Positions 35,869-43,885 of a DNA stretch of 64,000 nucleotides are shown here, piece by piece. The notes beneath the pieces are model-generated. The model was not told where the DNA came from, made no database searches, and saw only the letters and a list, made by a program, of their open reading frames with translations. Position numbers and translations under genes: made by a program. Within the stretch, counting starts at the first letter, position 1. Every line of letters begins with the position of its first letter. The stretch is from Citrifermentans bremense (GTDB lineage Bacteria > Desulfobacterota > Desulfuromonadia > Geobacterales > Geobacteraceae). The stretch covers positions 2,396,001 to 2,460,000 of the forward strand of contig NZ_AP023213.1 in assembly GCF_014218275.1 (NCBI RefSeq), given 5' to 3'.

Positions 35869-37798
35869 TTGTCTCCTCCTTCACCTTGTTCAAGAGCCCC
35901 CCGGCCAGGAGTTCCGCCCGCTCCCGCTCCGAGGCATGAAGCAGGGTGACGATTTCGCCGCCGTTGACCCTGACCGGTATCTCGGTCGCTCCCCCCTGCA
36001 CCAGTTCGCGCAGGTTGGCGATCTGCAGCCGGTCCCCCTGCTTGACCTGGTCGTAGTCCCCCTTGTCCCTGAAGGTGAGCGGCAGAATCCCGAAGTTGAT
36101 CAGGTTGGAGCGGTGGATCCTGGCGAAGCTTTTGGCTAGCTTCACCCTGATGCCCAGGTAGCGCGGCGCCAGCGCCGCATGCTCGCGCGACGACCCCTGC
36201 CCGTAATTCTCGCCGCCGACGACGGCGCCGTCCCCTTTCTCGGAGGCCCGCGCGGCGAACTCCGGGTCCGCCTGCTCGAAGACGAACTTGCTGATGGCTG
36301 GGATGTTGCTCCGGAACGGCAGCACCTTGTTCCCGGCCGGCATGATCGTGTCGGTGGAGATGTTGTCTCCCACCTTGATGATCACCTCCAGGTCGAGCCG
36401 GTCGGGAAGCGCCGGGAGTTCCGGGAAGGGAACGATGTTGGGACCGGTGACGATCTCGACCGCTCCGCCGTCCTCGGGAGGGAAGATGATGCCGGCGTCG
36501 TCCACCAGGTACTGTTCCGGGTTCTGCACCGCCGGCCAGGGGAGCAGGTCGGAAAGCTTCCGTGGATCGGTGACCACCCCGAAGACACCTGCCGCCGCTG
36601 CGGTCTCGGGGGAGCAGAGGTAGACCCGGTCCTCCTTGGTGCCGCTTCGGCCCGGGAAGTTGCGCGGGAAGGTCCTGAGCGACACCTGGTTCGTCCCAGG
36701 GGCCTGCCCCATCCCGATGCACCCCAGGCACCCGGGCTGGTGCACCTGACCTCCGGCCAGAAGGAGCATCATGAAGCCCCCCTGCGCCACCACGTTCTCC
36801 AACACCTGCCGGCTGCCGGGGTTGATGTGGAAGGCGACGCCTGGGGCGATTTTGCGGCCATCGAGGATCCGGCAGACGGTCATCAGGTCCCGGAAAGACG
36901 AGTTGACCGAGCTCCCGATGATGACCTGATCCACCTTCAACCCCTCGATCTCGGAGACCGGCACCACGTTGTCCGGGGACGAGGGGCAGGCGATGAGCGG
37001 GACCACCTGGCTCAGGTCTATCTCGTCGTGGTCATCGTAGGTCGCGTCCGGGTCAGCCAGGAGTTCTCGCCACACCTCGCCGCGCCCCTGGGCTTTCAGG
37101 AAGGCGAGCGTGTTCAGGTCGCTGGGGAAAACGGTAGTGGTTGCGCCGAGTTCCGCTCCCATGTTGCCGATGGTGGCGCGGTCGGTGGCGGAAAGGGTGG
37201 CCACACCGGGGCCGTAGTACTCGATGATCTTCCCCACGCCCCCCTTCACGCTGTGGCGCCTCAGCATCTCGAGGATCACGTCCTTCCCCGAAACCCAGGG
37301 CTGCAGCTTTCCGGTGAGCTTTATCCCCCAGATGCGGGGGCAGGTGAGATGGAAAGGATGTCCCGCCATGGCGAGCGCCACGTCGAGCCCGCCTGCGCCT
37401 ATCGCCAGCTGTCCCAGCCCCGCCGCGGTCGGCGTGTGCGAATCGGCACCCAGAAGCGTCGTTCCCGGGACGCCGAAGCGTTCCAGTGAGACCTGGTGCG
37501 AGACCCCGTTCCCGGGCTTGGAGAGGTAGACGCCGAATTTCTGTGCGGCGCTGGTGAGAAAGGCGTGATCGTCCGCGTTCTTGTTGTCGGTCTGCAAGAG
37601 GTTATGGTCCACGTACTGCGCCGCCAGCGCCACCTTCACCCGGGGAAGACCCATCGCCATGAACTCAAGCATCGCCATGGTCCCGGTCGCATCCTGCAAA
37701 AGCGTCTGGTCGATCCTCAGGGCGATTTCCTGCCCCGGGACCAGCTCCCCTTCGACCAGGTGCTCCTTCAATATTTTCAAAGCCACGTTGTCGCCCAT
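35852..37798 (-). CDS. acn: aconitate hydratase, Aquifex type
   Basis: A 648-residue monomeric aconitase. It has the large catalytic region with GADSHTPTAAGLGQLAIGAGGLD, two cysteines of the [4Fe-4S] cluster in QPGCLGCIGMGQ plus another in PLIACPSSPDN, and the swivel domain GGENYGQGSSREHAAL. It interconverts citrate and isocitrate. GAGGAGG lies before ATG 37798. Placement directly in front of the pyruvate dehydrogenase genes couples acetyl-CoA supply with the start of the TCA cycle. Confidence 0.92.
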   Translation of the reverse strand: MGDNVALKILKEHLVEGELVPGQEIALRIDQTLLQDATGTMAMLEFMAMGLPRVKVALAAQYVDHNLLQTDNKNADDHAFLTSAAQKFGVYLSKPGNGVSHQVSLERFGVPGTTLLGADSHTPTAAGLGQLAIGAGGLDVALAMAGHPFHLTCPRIWGIKLTGKLQPWVSGKDVILEMLRRHSVKGGVGKIIEYYGPGVATLSATDRATIGNMGAELGATTTVFPSDLNTLAFLKAQGRGEVWRELLADPDATYDDHDEIDLSQVVPLIACPSSPDNVVPVSEIEGLKVDQVIIGSSVNSSFRDLMTVCRILDGRKIAPGVAFHINPGSRQVLENVVAQGGFMMLLLAGGQVHQPGCLGCIGMGQAPGTNQVSLRTFPRNFPGRSGTKEDRVYLCSPETAAAAGVFGVVTDPRKLSDLLPWPAVQNPEQYLVDDAGIIFPPEDGGAVEIVTGPNIVPFPELPALPDRLDLEVIIKVGDNISTDTIMPAGNKVLPFRSNIPAISKFVFEQADPEFAARASEKGDGAVVGGENYGQGSSREHAALAPRYLGIRVKLAKSFARIHRSNLINFGILPLTFRDKGDYDQVKQGDRLQIANLRELVQGGATEIPVRVNGGEIVTLLHASERERAELLAGGLLNKVKEETNGGQS

Positions 37799-37841
37799 GC
37801 AGCCTCCTCGCCTGCCTGTCATTTGCTACCCTGGCGCCCAA

Positions 37842-38195
37842 TCACCTGGCCGCCATTTTGCCGAGAAGCTCCTGCAGCACCACCGCGTTGTTATGCTCTT
37901 CGTCTTTTGCGGCGTACAGCAGAGTCACCGGCCCATTGGCGGCCTTGGCCGCTAATTCATGCAGCAGTTCCCCCTGCCCCTCAAGCTCGGCGCCATAGCG
38001 GCTTTTGAACTCCTGCCAGCGTTCGGGATCGTGGCCGAACCAGCGGCGCAACTCATCGCTTGGGGCAAGTTCTTTCTCCCAGCGGTCGACGTGCGCCCGC
38101 TCCTTGGAGATGCCGCGGGGCCAGAGTCGGTCGACGAGGATACGCAGGCCGTCCTTGGGGTCAGCTTCCTGGTAAATGCGCTTTATCTTCAGCAT
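37842..38195 (-). CDS. DUF488 family protein
   Basis: A 117-residue protein starting MLKIKRIYQEADPKDGLRIL. RILVDRLWPRGISKERAHVD and LLYAAKDEEHNNAVVL are the signature of the short DUF488 (YeaO-like) family, of unknown function. GGGAG precedes the ATG. It lies 43 bases upstream of aconitase and 32 bases downstream of the DUF302 protein, so it may belong to the same transcription unit. Confidence 0.85.
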   Translation of the reverse strand: MLKIKRIYQEADPKDGLRILVDRLWPRGISKERAHVDRWEKELAPSDELRRWFGHDPERWQEFKSRYGAELEGQGELLHELAAKAANGPVTLLYAAKDEEHNNAVVLQELLGKMAAR

Positions 38196-38227
38196 AAATC
38201 TCCCGTTGGGCGAGATCCAAGCACGGT

Positions 38228-39070
38228 TCAAAGTGCGTCGATCACCCTCTGCATGCTCTGTTTGACCGTCTCCGCCAGTTCGACCAGCTGGCTGTTCCCA
38301 ACCAGGGAAAGGGCCGCGACCGGGTCCATGACCATAACCACGGTACGCCCCTCCGAAACGGAATAGACGACGACGTTGCACGGCAGCAGCGTACCGATGT
38401 TGAGCTCGATACCGAAGGCCTGGTACGCGAGGCCTGGGTTGCAGGCGCCCAGGATCTGGTAGTTGCGGAAATCCTTGTGCAGTTTTTCCTGGAACTTCTG
38501 TTTGATGTCGATCGAAGAGATGATGCCGAACCCCTCTTTCTGCAGTTCCTGCTGCACCCGCGTCATCGCGTCACTGAAAGGAAGCATCAGGGTGATGCCG
38601 AAGGCATAGGGGGTATGCAGCGGCAGCGATTCCTCCTTCTCCAGCGCCTCCGCCTGCCGTTTCAGGCTCAGCACCTCACGCTGGATCTGCTCGGGAATCG
38701 TAGCCTGTATCAGCCGCTCGGCCTCATCGTCTTTCGGCGCCCAGTCGACCTCGATGCTGAGGACCTGCGGCGCCACCGGGCTCTGCACCGAGGACGGGAC
38801 CACGCGGTTGATGACCCGCCCGGTGAAGAGCGGGTGCTCGACCAGGAAGTAGTGCACCTCGCCGTGGGGCTTGTCGATCACCACCTTCTCCTTGATCAAA
38901 AGCCCCTCCCCGCGAAGTTCGCGCAGGAGTCCGTTGCCGTAATGCTGCAGGGTTCGGGCCTGAACCGCTCCCGGAAGGTAGGTTTGCGGCTGCTCAACCT
39001 TGTCGATGAGAAGCTTCCATACGGTATCAAGCGCCGCGTGCACCTCACTGCTATAAATGATCTTGCGCAT
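38228..39070 (-). CDS. SRPBCC-like / DUF302 two-domain protein
   Basis: A 280-residue protein. Residues 1-150 (SSEVHAALDTVWKLLIDKVE and VHYFLVEHPLFTGRVINRVV) look like an AtaL-like START/Bet v1 domain. Residues 150-280 match DUF302 (YAFGITLMLPFSDAMTRVQQ, NYQILGACNPGLAYQAF, TLLPCNVVVYS). Neither domain has a defined catalytic role; both bind small hydrophobic ligands or metals in some members. GGAGG lies nine bases before the ATG. Joining the two domains is unusual to my knowledge. Confidence 0.75.
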   Translation of the reverse strand: MRKIIYSSEVHAALDTVWKLLIDKVEQPQTYLPGAVQARTLQHYGNGLLRELRGEGLLIKEKVVIDKPHGEVHYFLVEHPLFTGRVINRVVPSSVQSPVAPQVLSIEVDWAPKDDEAERLIQATIPEQIQREVLSLKRQAEALEKEESLPLHTPYAFGITLMLPFSDAMTRVQQELQKEGFGIISSIDIKQKFQEKLHKDFRNYQILGACNPGLAYQAFGIELNIGTLLPCNVVVYSVSEGRTVVMVMDPVAALSLVGNSQLVELAETVKQSMQRVIDAL

Positions 39071-39333
39071 GACCTGGCACCTCCTGCCGTTGGCGGGGAA
39101 AAGCCAAATTAAGCAAAAAGTGTTTCGAAAAAACAATTCGATAACTTTACCCGATTGTTTTTGCACGGCAATGTGAGCGCCACTTTTTAATGGGAGAGGG
39201 CTTTGGAAACTTCACGGTTAGGGCTGGGACCGCTCGACCCTCTCCTGACGGGCTTGTAAAGGTCGGGGATCTCATCTAAGATAGCTTTCTTTTTAATCAG
39301 ACAGCTGACCAGGTGAAATAATGAGGAGATACC

Positions 39334-40095
39334 ATGGATAAAACTGCGCTGGTAACCGGGGCGTCGTCGGGGTTCGGAGCCGCCTGCGCCCGCACCTTGG
39401 CGAGCAAGGGATGGAAGCTGGTCCTGACCGCCCGGCGCCGCGAGGCGCTGGAGCAACTCAAAGAGGAATTGGGAGGTGAGGCCAGGGTCTGCTGCATCAC
39501 CCTGGACGTCCGCGACCGACAAGCCGTCTCAGAGGCCTTTGCCTCGCTACCGGCCGGGTTTGCCGAGATAGACCTGCTGGTGAACAACGCCGGGCTGGCC
39601 CTCGGGCTCGAGCCGGCGCATCAGGCCTCGCTGGAGGACTGGGAAATTATGGTCGACACCAACATCAAAGGGGTGATGTACTGCACCCGTGCCATCCTCC
39701 CGGGCATGGTCGCCAGGAACCGTGGGCACGTGGTCAACATAGGCTCCGTCGCGGGAAGCTGGCCCTACCCTGGAGGGAACGTCTACGGAGCCAGCAAGGC
39801 GTTCGTGCAGCAGTTTTCGCGGAACCTGCGTGCTGACCTGCTCGGGACCGCCGTAAGGGTCACCAATATCGAACCCGGCATGGCCGAGACCGAGTTCTCC
39901 AAGGTGCGTTTCAAGGGGGAGGATGAAAAGGCGCAACGCGTCTACGCCGGAACGGAGCCGCTGCAGGCAGAGGACATAGCGGAGATAGTTGCCTGGGTGA
40001 CCTCGGTGCCGCAACGGGTCAACATAAACTGCGTCGAGGTGATGTCGGTCTGCCAGGCCTGGGGTCCTCTGGCGGTGCACCGCGGGGCTCTCTAG
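39334..40095 (+). CDS. short-chain dehydrogenase/reductase (YdfG-like)
   Basis: A 253-residue classical SDR. NAD(P)-binding TGASSGFG is at residues 8-15, the NNAG motif follows, and catalytic Ser/Tyr/Lys lie in GSVAGSWPYPGGNVYGASKA. The end NINCVEVMSVCQ matches the YdfG group (3-hydroxy acid or serine dehydrogenases), with an Arg after the dinucleotide fold (TARRR) suggesting NADP. GAGGAG precedes the start. Substrate is inferred only. Confidence 0.9.
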   Translation: MDKTALVTGASSGFGAACARTLASKGWKLVLTARRREALEQLKEELGGEARVCCITLDVRDRQAVSEAFASLPAGFAEIDLLVNNAGLALGLEPAHQASLEDWEIMVDTNIKGVMYCTRAILPGMVARNRGHVVNIGSVAGSWPYPGGNVYGASKAFVQQFSRNLRADLLGTAVRVTNIEPGMAETEFSKVRFKGEDEKAQRVYAGTEPLQAEDIAEIVAWVTSVPQRVNINCVEVMSVCQAWGPLAVHRGAL

Positions 40096-40114
40096 CATAG
40101 GTTGCGTCGAAAAG

Positions 40115-40160
40115 AAAAAAGGAGCAACGACCTGATGCCAGGAAGTTGCTCCTTTTGTTT
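40115..40160. terminator. terminator after the SDR gene
   Basis: GGAGCAAC pairs with GTTGCTCC across a 16-base loop, with A-rich left and T-rich right flanks, so it can end transcripts from both sides. Confidence 0.8.
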
Positions 40161-40186
40161 AACCGTAGCGCTGCAGTACTTGGCGC

Positions 40187-40639
40187 TCAGTCGTTATCGG
40201 TTTCCTCGTCGTCGGGCTCTACCGCTCGACGGGTGATGTTATTGTCACGCAGGAATTGGATCAGTTCCATGTCCATCCGTTTGAAGTGGCTGCGCAACCA
40301 CTCGCACATGGCGTTGACGGCGGCAACAATCATCAGGGTGTTTTCTCCCTGCTCGGCATGCAGTGCCTCCAGCCTTAGCACCTCCCGGAAGAACATCTCG
40401 TGCTGGGCCTTGTGCGCCTCGTAGCCGGGATACCCGGATTCCAGCTGAAGTTTTTCCTCGTCCCTGAAGTGCCTGCGCACGTACTTTTTCAGGAACCACA
40501 TCAGCTTTCCGATCTCTTCGCTCCCCTTTTTCGCCCTGGCGCCCTTCAATAAATCGTCCACACGGCGCAACAGCTCCTGGTGCTGTCCGTCGATCTCATG
40601 GTTTCCCGTCGTCATTTCATCACGCCACTGCGTCAACAT
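40187..40639 (-). CDS. bacteriohemerythrin with acidic tail
   Basis: A 150-residue hemerythrin. Diiron ligands: GNHEIDGQHQELL, HFRDEEKLQ, HKAQHEMFF and HFKRMDME. It ends in a 20-residue tail rich in Asp and Glu (EPDDEETDND), absent from the copy at 23759. AGGAG precedes the ATG at 40639; the longer open frame has no similarity upstream. Confidence 0.88.
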   Translation of the reverse strand: MLTQWRDEMTTGNHEIDGQHQELLRRVDDLLKGARAKKGSEEIGKLMWFLKKYVRRHFRDEEKLQLESGYPGYEAHKAQHEMFFREVLRLEALHAEQGENTLMIVAAVNAMCEWLRSHFKRMDMELIQFLRDNNITRRAVEPDDEETDND

Positions 40640-40827
40640 GCATCTATCTCCTGTGCCGCCATTCTCCCGACGGAGTACGAGGGTAATTTTTCGCCCTCTG
40701 TGGTCTATCATCGGCAAAACGGAAAGTAACTTTAGGAATAACATCGCTATGCCATTGCCGATCAATGGCATAACCAAAAGCGGCAAGCCTCTTTGTCAGC
40801 CACCAGTCGCATCTAAACGGCATGAAC

Positions 40828-40861
40828 GTAAAATGGCCACAAGCAGGTCGCCTGTGGCCAT
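40828..40861 (-). terminator. terminator of the formate dehydrogenase-tatA unit
   Basis: ATGGCCACA and TGTGGCCAT form a 9-bp stem; on the minus strand TTTTACG follows. It lies 26 bases past the tatA stop. Confidence 0.7.
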
Positions 40862-40886
40862 CGGGTAAAAATCATTCCTTAAGCGG

Positions 40887-41060
40887 TTACGCCTTCTTCT
40901 CCTCGTTCAGCTGGACCACGTCCTCGCCGGTGGAGGCCTTCTTGAAGTTCTTGATGCTGCTTCCCAGTGCCTGCCCCAACTGCGGAAGTTTCGCCGGCCC
41001 TACCACGACCAGTGCTATGACGAGGACGATAATCATTTCCGGCATACCGAATCCAAACAT
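40887..41060 (-). CDS. tatA: TatA/E twin-arginine translocase subunit
   Basis: A 57-residue protein: MFGFGMPEMIIVLVIALVVV then GPAKLPQLGQALGSSIKNFK and a charged end (LNEEKKA). The single N-terminal helix, the FG-P(A/K)KLP hinge and the amphipathic helix are diagnostic of TatA, which forms the pore for folded proteins. AAGGAG precedes the ATG. It is the last gene of the minus-strand unit whose first gene, fdnG, has a Tat signal, so it is probably a dedicated export component. Confidence 0.92.
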   Translation of the reverse strand: MFGFGMPEMIIVLVIALVVVGPAKLPQLGQALGSSIKNFKKASTGEDVVQLNEEKKA

Positions 41061-41151
41061 TTAACTTCTCCTTTAAGTAACTGCCTAAACAGATCGATGT
41101 TATGTAGGTTTTATATAAGCCCCGAGCCCTGGCCCGGGGTCGCTTTCAAAT

Positions 41152-42555
41152 TCAGGCCTGCAGCTTGGCAGCTGCGTCGGGGAACTGGCCGCCGGCCGCG
41201 GTCTTTTCCTTGTCGGCGTTTCTCAGGTCGTAGTATTCCTGCGGGGTGTTGATGTTGCTGAAGGAGTCGAAGCCCGGATCGAAACCGGCCACCTCGGAGG
41301 GGCTGATCTCGCGCACGTTCACCCGCGGCAGGATGGAGACTATACGGCGCTTGCCGTTTTTGAGCGAGGACTCCATGGCCGGCAGGCACCCCTTGTTGTA
41401 GAGCGCGTGCAGCGGTTCGTAACCGTGCGGGCTCATGGGAAGCACCAGGTCGCAGCTGTGGCGGTGGCTCGCGATGTGCCTGATCAACTCCGGGTTGAGA
41501 TGCGGCATGTCGCAGGCCACGGTGAAGACGGCCGGGTTGGAACTCTGGGAAAGACCCGCGTGGATTCCGGCCAGCGCCCCCATCCCCTCGTAGAGGTCGG
41601 GCACCTTGCGGCAGGGAAGGAACTGGTACTGCTCCGGGGTGTTGGTCACCAGGATCACCTCGGGGAAGATCTCGCAGAGCTCCCGGTAGATGCTCTCGAT
41701 GAAGCGCCCCCCCTTGTGCGGCAGCAGGGCCTTATTGCTCCCCATGCGGCTTGAGGCTCCCCCGGCTAGGATCACGCCGGTCACCCCCTGAACCTTGCCG
41801 TCGCCGGCGCGGAAGTCGATCCCGTCTACGTGGGTGTAGAGCTTGAAGCTCATCGCCCTGACGTAGCCGACCAGGGTGATGCCGGCCTGTTCTGCCATCC
41901 TGATCGCCATGTCGGTCGGCGAGGTGCGGGAGGCGATCACATCGATCCCCAAAAGCGAGGCCTTCGCCACCAGCTCGGTCGAGACGCGCCCGGAGGTGAC
42001 CAGAATCTTTCCTTCCAGGGAGATCCCCTTCAAAAGGGCCTCTCCGGCCAGGCGGTCTATGGTGTTGTGGCGGCCGATGTCCTCGGAGTGCAGGATGAGT
42101 TCGGTGTCGCCCACCCCTGCGGAGTGCATCCCGCCGTGGCTTTTGTACCCCTCCGCCTTCTGCGCCAGCTGGTTCATCAGCGTGAAGATCGACGCGGGGG
42201 AATGGACCCGGGACGGCCCTTTTTTCTCTACGGGTTTCGGCATGTTGAAGCTGATGCCTGTGCCGCAGCCTGAGGTGAGCACCGGCTTCAGGCGCTCGGG
42301 AAGCTCCCCTTTTATGGTGACGCTTGCGGCACCGAAATCCTGACAGATGGCTAACGCCTGAAAATCCTCCACCTTCGAGACGAACCCCTGCAGCCGCAAA
42401 AAGCCGGCCACCAGGAAGCGTAGGTCGTGAGGCGAAGCGATGAGCGTCGCCAGCTCGCGGCCGTTCACCACCAGTTGCAGCGGGTATTCCTCGACCACCC
42501 CGCCCTCTTCCTGCTCCAGCATACCTTTGTTGAAACTGTAGATCTTGCTAGCCAC
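41152..42555 (-). CDS. fdhD-mobA: FdhD-MobA fusion: formate dehydrogenase sulfurtransferase and Mo-cofactor guanylyltransferase
   Basis: A 467-residue fusion. Residues 1-250 are FdhD (EEYPLQLVVNGRELATLIAS, LTSGCGTGISF, HSEDIGRHNTIDRLAGEAL), which passes sulfur to the cofactor of formate dehydrogenase. Residues 255-450 are MobA (VILAGGASSRMGSNKALLP nucleotide loop, VACDMPHLNPELI), which attaches GMP to make the bis-MGD cofactor. A GTG start has AAGGAG eight bases upstream. It follows the nrfD-like gene, and its fused activities are the last two cofactor steps needed by fdnG. Confidence 0.93.
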   Translation of the reverse strand: MASKIYSFNKGMLEQEEGGVVEEYPLQLVVNGRELATLIASPHDLRFLVAGFLRLQGFVSKVEDFQALAICQDFGAASVTIKGELPERLKPVLTSGCGTGISFNMPKPVEKKGPSRVHSPASIFTLMNQLAQKAEGYKSHGGMHSAGVGDTELILHSEDIGRHNTIDRLAGEALLKGISLEGKILVTSGRVSTELVAKASLLGIDVIASRTSPTDMAIRMAEQAGITLVGYVRAMSFKLYTHVDGIDFRAGDGKVQGVTGVILAGGASSRMGSNKALLPHKGGRFIESIYRELCEIFPEVILVTNTPEQYQFLPCRKVPDLYEGMGALAGIHAGLSQSSNPAVFTVACDMPHLNPELIRHIASHRHSCDLVLPMSPHGYEPLHALYNKGCLPAMESSLKNGKRRIVSILPRVNVREISPSEVAGFDPGFDSFSNINTPQEYYDLRNADKEKTAAGGQFPDAAAKLQA

Positions 42556-42585
42556 CCGGTTACTCCTTCTGTTATTCGCTAGGGG

Positions 42586-42626
42586 TATCCCCTCTCCCGG
42601 GGGAGAGGGGATTGCTGAGGGTATCC
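42586..42626. repeat. palindromic REP-like element between nrfD-like gene and fdhD-mobA
   Basis: ATCCCCTCTCCC and GGGAGAGGGGAT flank a short GG loop, followed by GCTGAGGGTA. A palindrome of this CCCTCTCCC type followed by a GAGGGT box is a recurrent intergenic element in many proteobacteria. It has no U tract, so it probably stabilises or processes mRNA rather than ending it. Confidence 0.6.
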
Positions 42627-42673
42627 TCGTACTTCGTCTGCTTAACTTGCGGTTATCTTATGCTTCCCTGCGG

Positions 42674-43885
42674 TTAGGCTTCGCCTGCGACCTTGCCGTG
42701 CACCGCGTGCCCCTTCTCGGTTTTGTGGAAGTTGTCGGGGATCGAGTAGTCCACGGTCTCCGGATGGTGCTCGAAGATCGGGAAGTATTTAGCGATCAGC
42801 ACGAAGAACAGGATGTGCGCCGCGATGATGCCGATGGTCACCAGGCTCTCGATGAAGGAGGGGTAGTAGAAGGTTCCAGGGGCCTCCATACCGAACATCG
42901 ACACGTTGAAGCGGTTCAGGATGACGCCTGCGATCACGAGCCAGGCGGCGGTGGCGCGCAGACGGTTGTTCTCGCGTACGTTGCCGTTCATCAGCATCAC
43001 CAGCGGGGCGATCACCCCGCCCAGCATCTCGACGGCGAACAGCACCAACAGCCCCGGACGGTTGAAAAGCGGCCCCTCGGTCAGCGCGAAGAGGGAGAAG
43101 AGCTTCAGGGTGAGGTACGCGGTGATGACCCAGGGGAGGATCTTCGCCAGGGTTTCCAGAAGCTCGCTCTCGTCGGGCTGCCCCATCCATTTGTGACTCA
43201 TGGTCGCTTCCACGATGATGATGGAGATGCCGGCGCACATGGCCGAAACCCAGAAAAGAAGCGGCAAGAGCGGGTTGTACCAGAGGCTGTGCAGCTTATC
43301 GACCGCGATCAGGAAGAAGGTCCCCAAGGAAGACTGGTGCAAGGTCGAGATGGAGGCCGCGGCGATGACAAGCGGCATCTCGATGGTCCGCAAGAGCCTC
43401 AGCGGCACGTGGTAGCCGAACTTCTCGCAGACCGGCGACAGGAACTCCAAGAAGAGAACCGTGGTGTACGCCGCGATGCACATGGAAACCTCGAACATCG
43501 GGGAGTGCGGGTTCCAGTACACCATGGTGTGCCAGCAGCGCTGCGGCTGCCCCAGGTCAAGGAGCAGCCCCACGCAGACAAGCGAGTAGCCGAGGAAGCC
43601 GGTCACGATGGCCGGACGCACCAAGGGCTCCAGCTTCTTGATGTGGAAGCAGTGCACGATGGCCCCCAGGGTGAAGGCGCCCGCAGCCAGGGGGACTGCG
43701 GTGACGACGTCGAAGGAGATCCAGAGTCCCCAGGGGAAGGTGTCGTTCAGGTTGGTGGTGACACCGAGCCCGAACACGAAGCGGACCAGTGAGGCGAGCG
43801 CGCCCAGCGATACCAGGACGATCAGGAATTTCACGAAGCGGTGGTATCCCTTGATCTCGTTGATGATTATCTTTGCAGCGGTCAT
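42674..43885 (-). CDS. NrfD-family membrane subunit of formate dehydrogenase
   Basis: A 403-residue, roughly ten-helix protein of the NrfD/HybB/PsrC family. It carries FPWGLWISFDVVTAVPLAAG, GFLGYSLVCVGLLLDLGQPQ and LHQSSLGTFFLIAVDKLH, typical of that family, which exchange electrons with menaquinone without haem. It replaces the cytochrome b FdnI of enterobacteria. A strong AAGGAGG precedes the ATG, immediately after the fdnH stop, showing coupling. Confidence 0.9.
   Translation of the reverse strand: MTAAKIIINEIKGYHRFVKFLIVLVSLGALASLVRFVFGLGVTTNLNDTFPWGLWISFDVVTAVPLAAGAFTLGAIVHCFHIKKLEPLVRPAIVTGFLGYSLVCVGLLLDLGQPQRCWHTMVYWNPHSPMFEVSMCIAAYTTVLFLEFLSPVCEKFGYHVPLRLLRTIEMPLVIAAASISTLHQSSLGTFFLIAVDKLHSLWYNPLLPLLFWVSAMCAGISIIIVEATMSHKWMGQPDESELLETLAKILPWVITAYLTLKLFSLFALTEGPLFNRPGLLVLFAVEMLGGVIAPLVMLMNGNVRENNRLRATAAWLVIAGVILNRFNVSMFGMEAPGTFYYPSFIESLVTIGIIAAHILFFVLIAKYFPIFEHHPETVDYSIPDNFHKTEKGHAVHGKVAGEA

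Noticed and set aside
36179..37489. 436-codon open frame antisense to aconitase
   Set aside because: Aconitase is clearly conserved; the antisense frame has no start signal and no recognisable family.
40822..41064. 80-codon frame on the plus strand at 40822
   Set aside because: It is antisense to tatA, which has a complete family signature and ribosome binding site.
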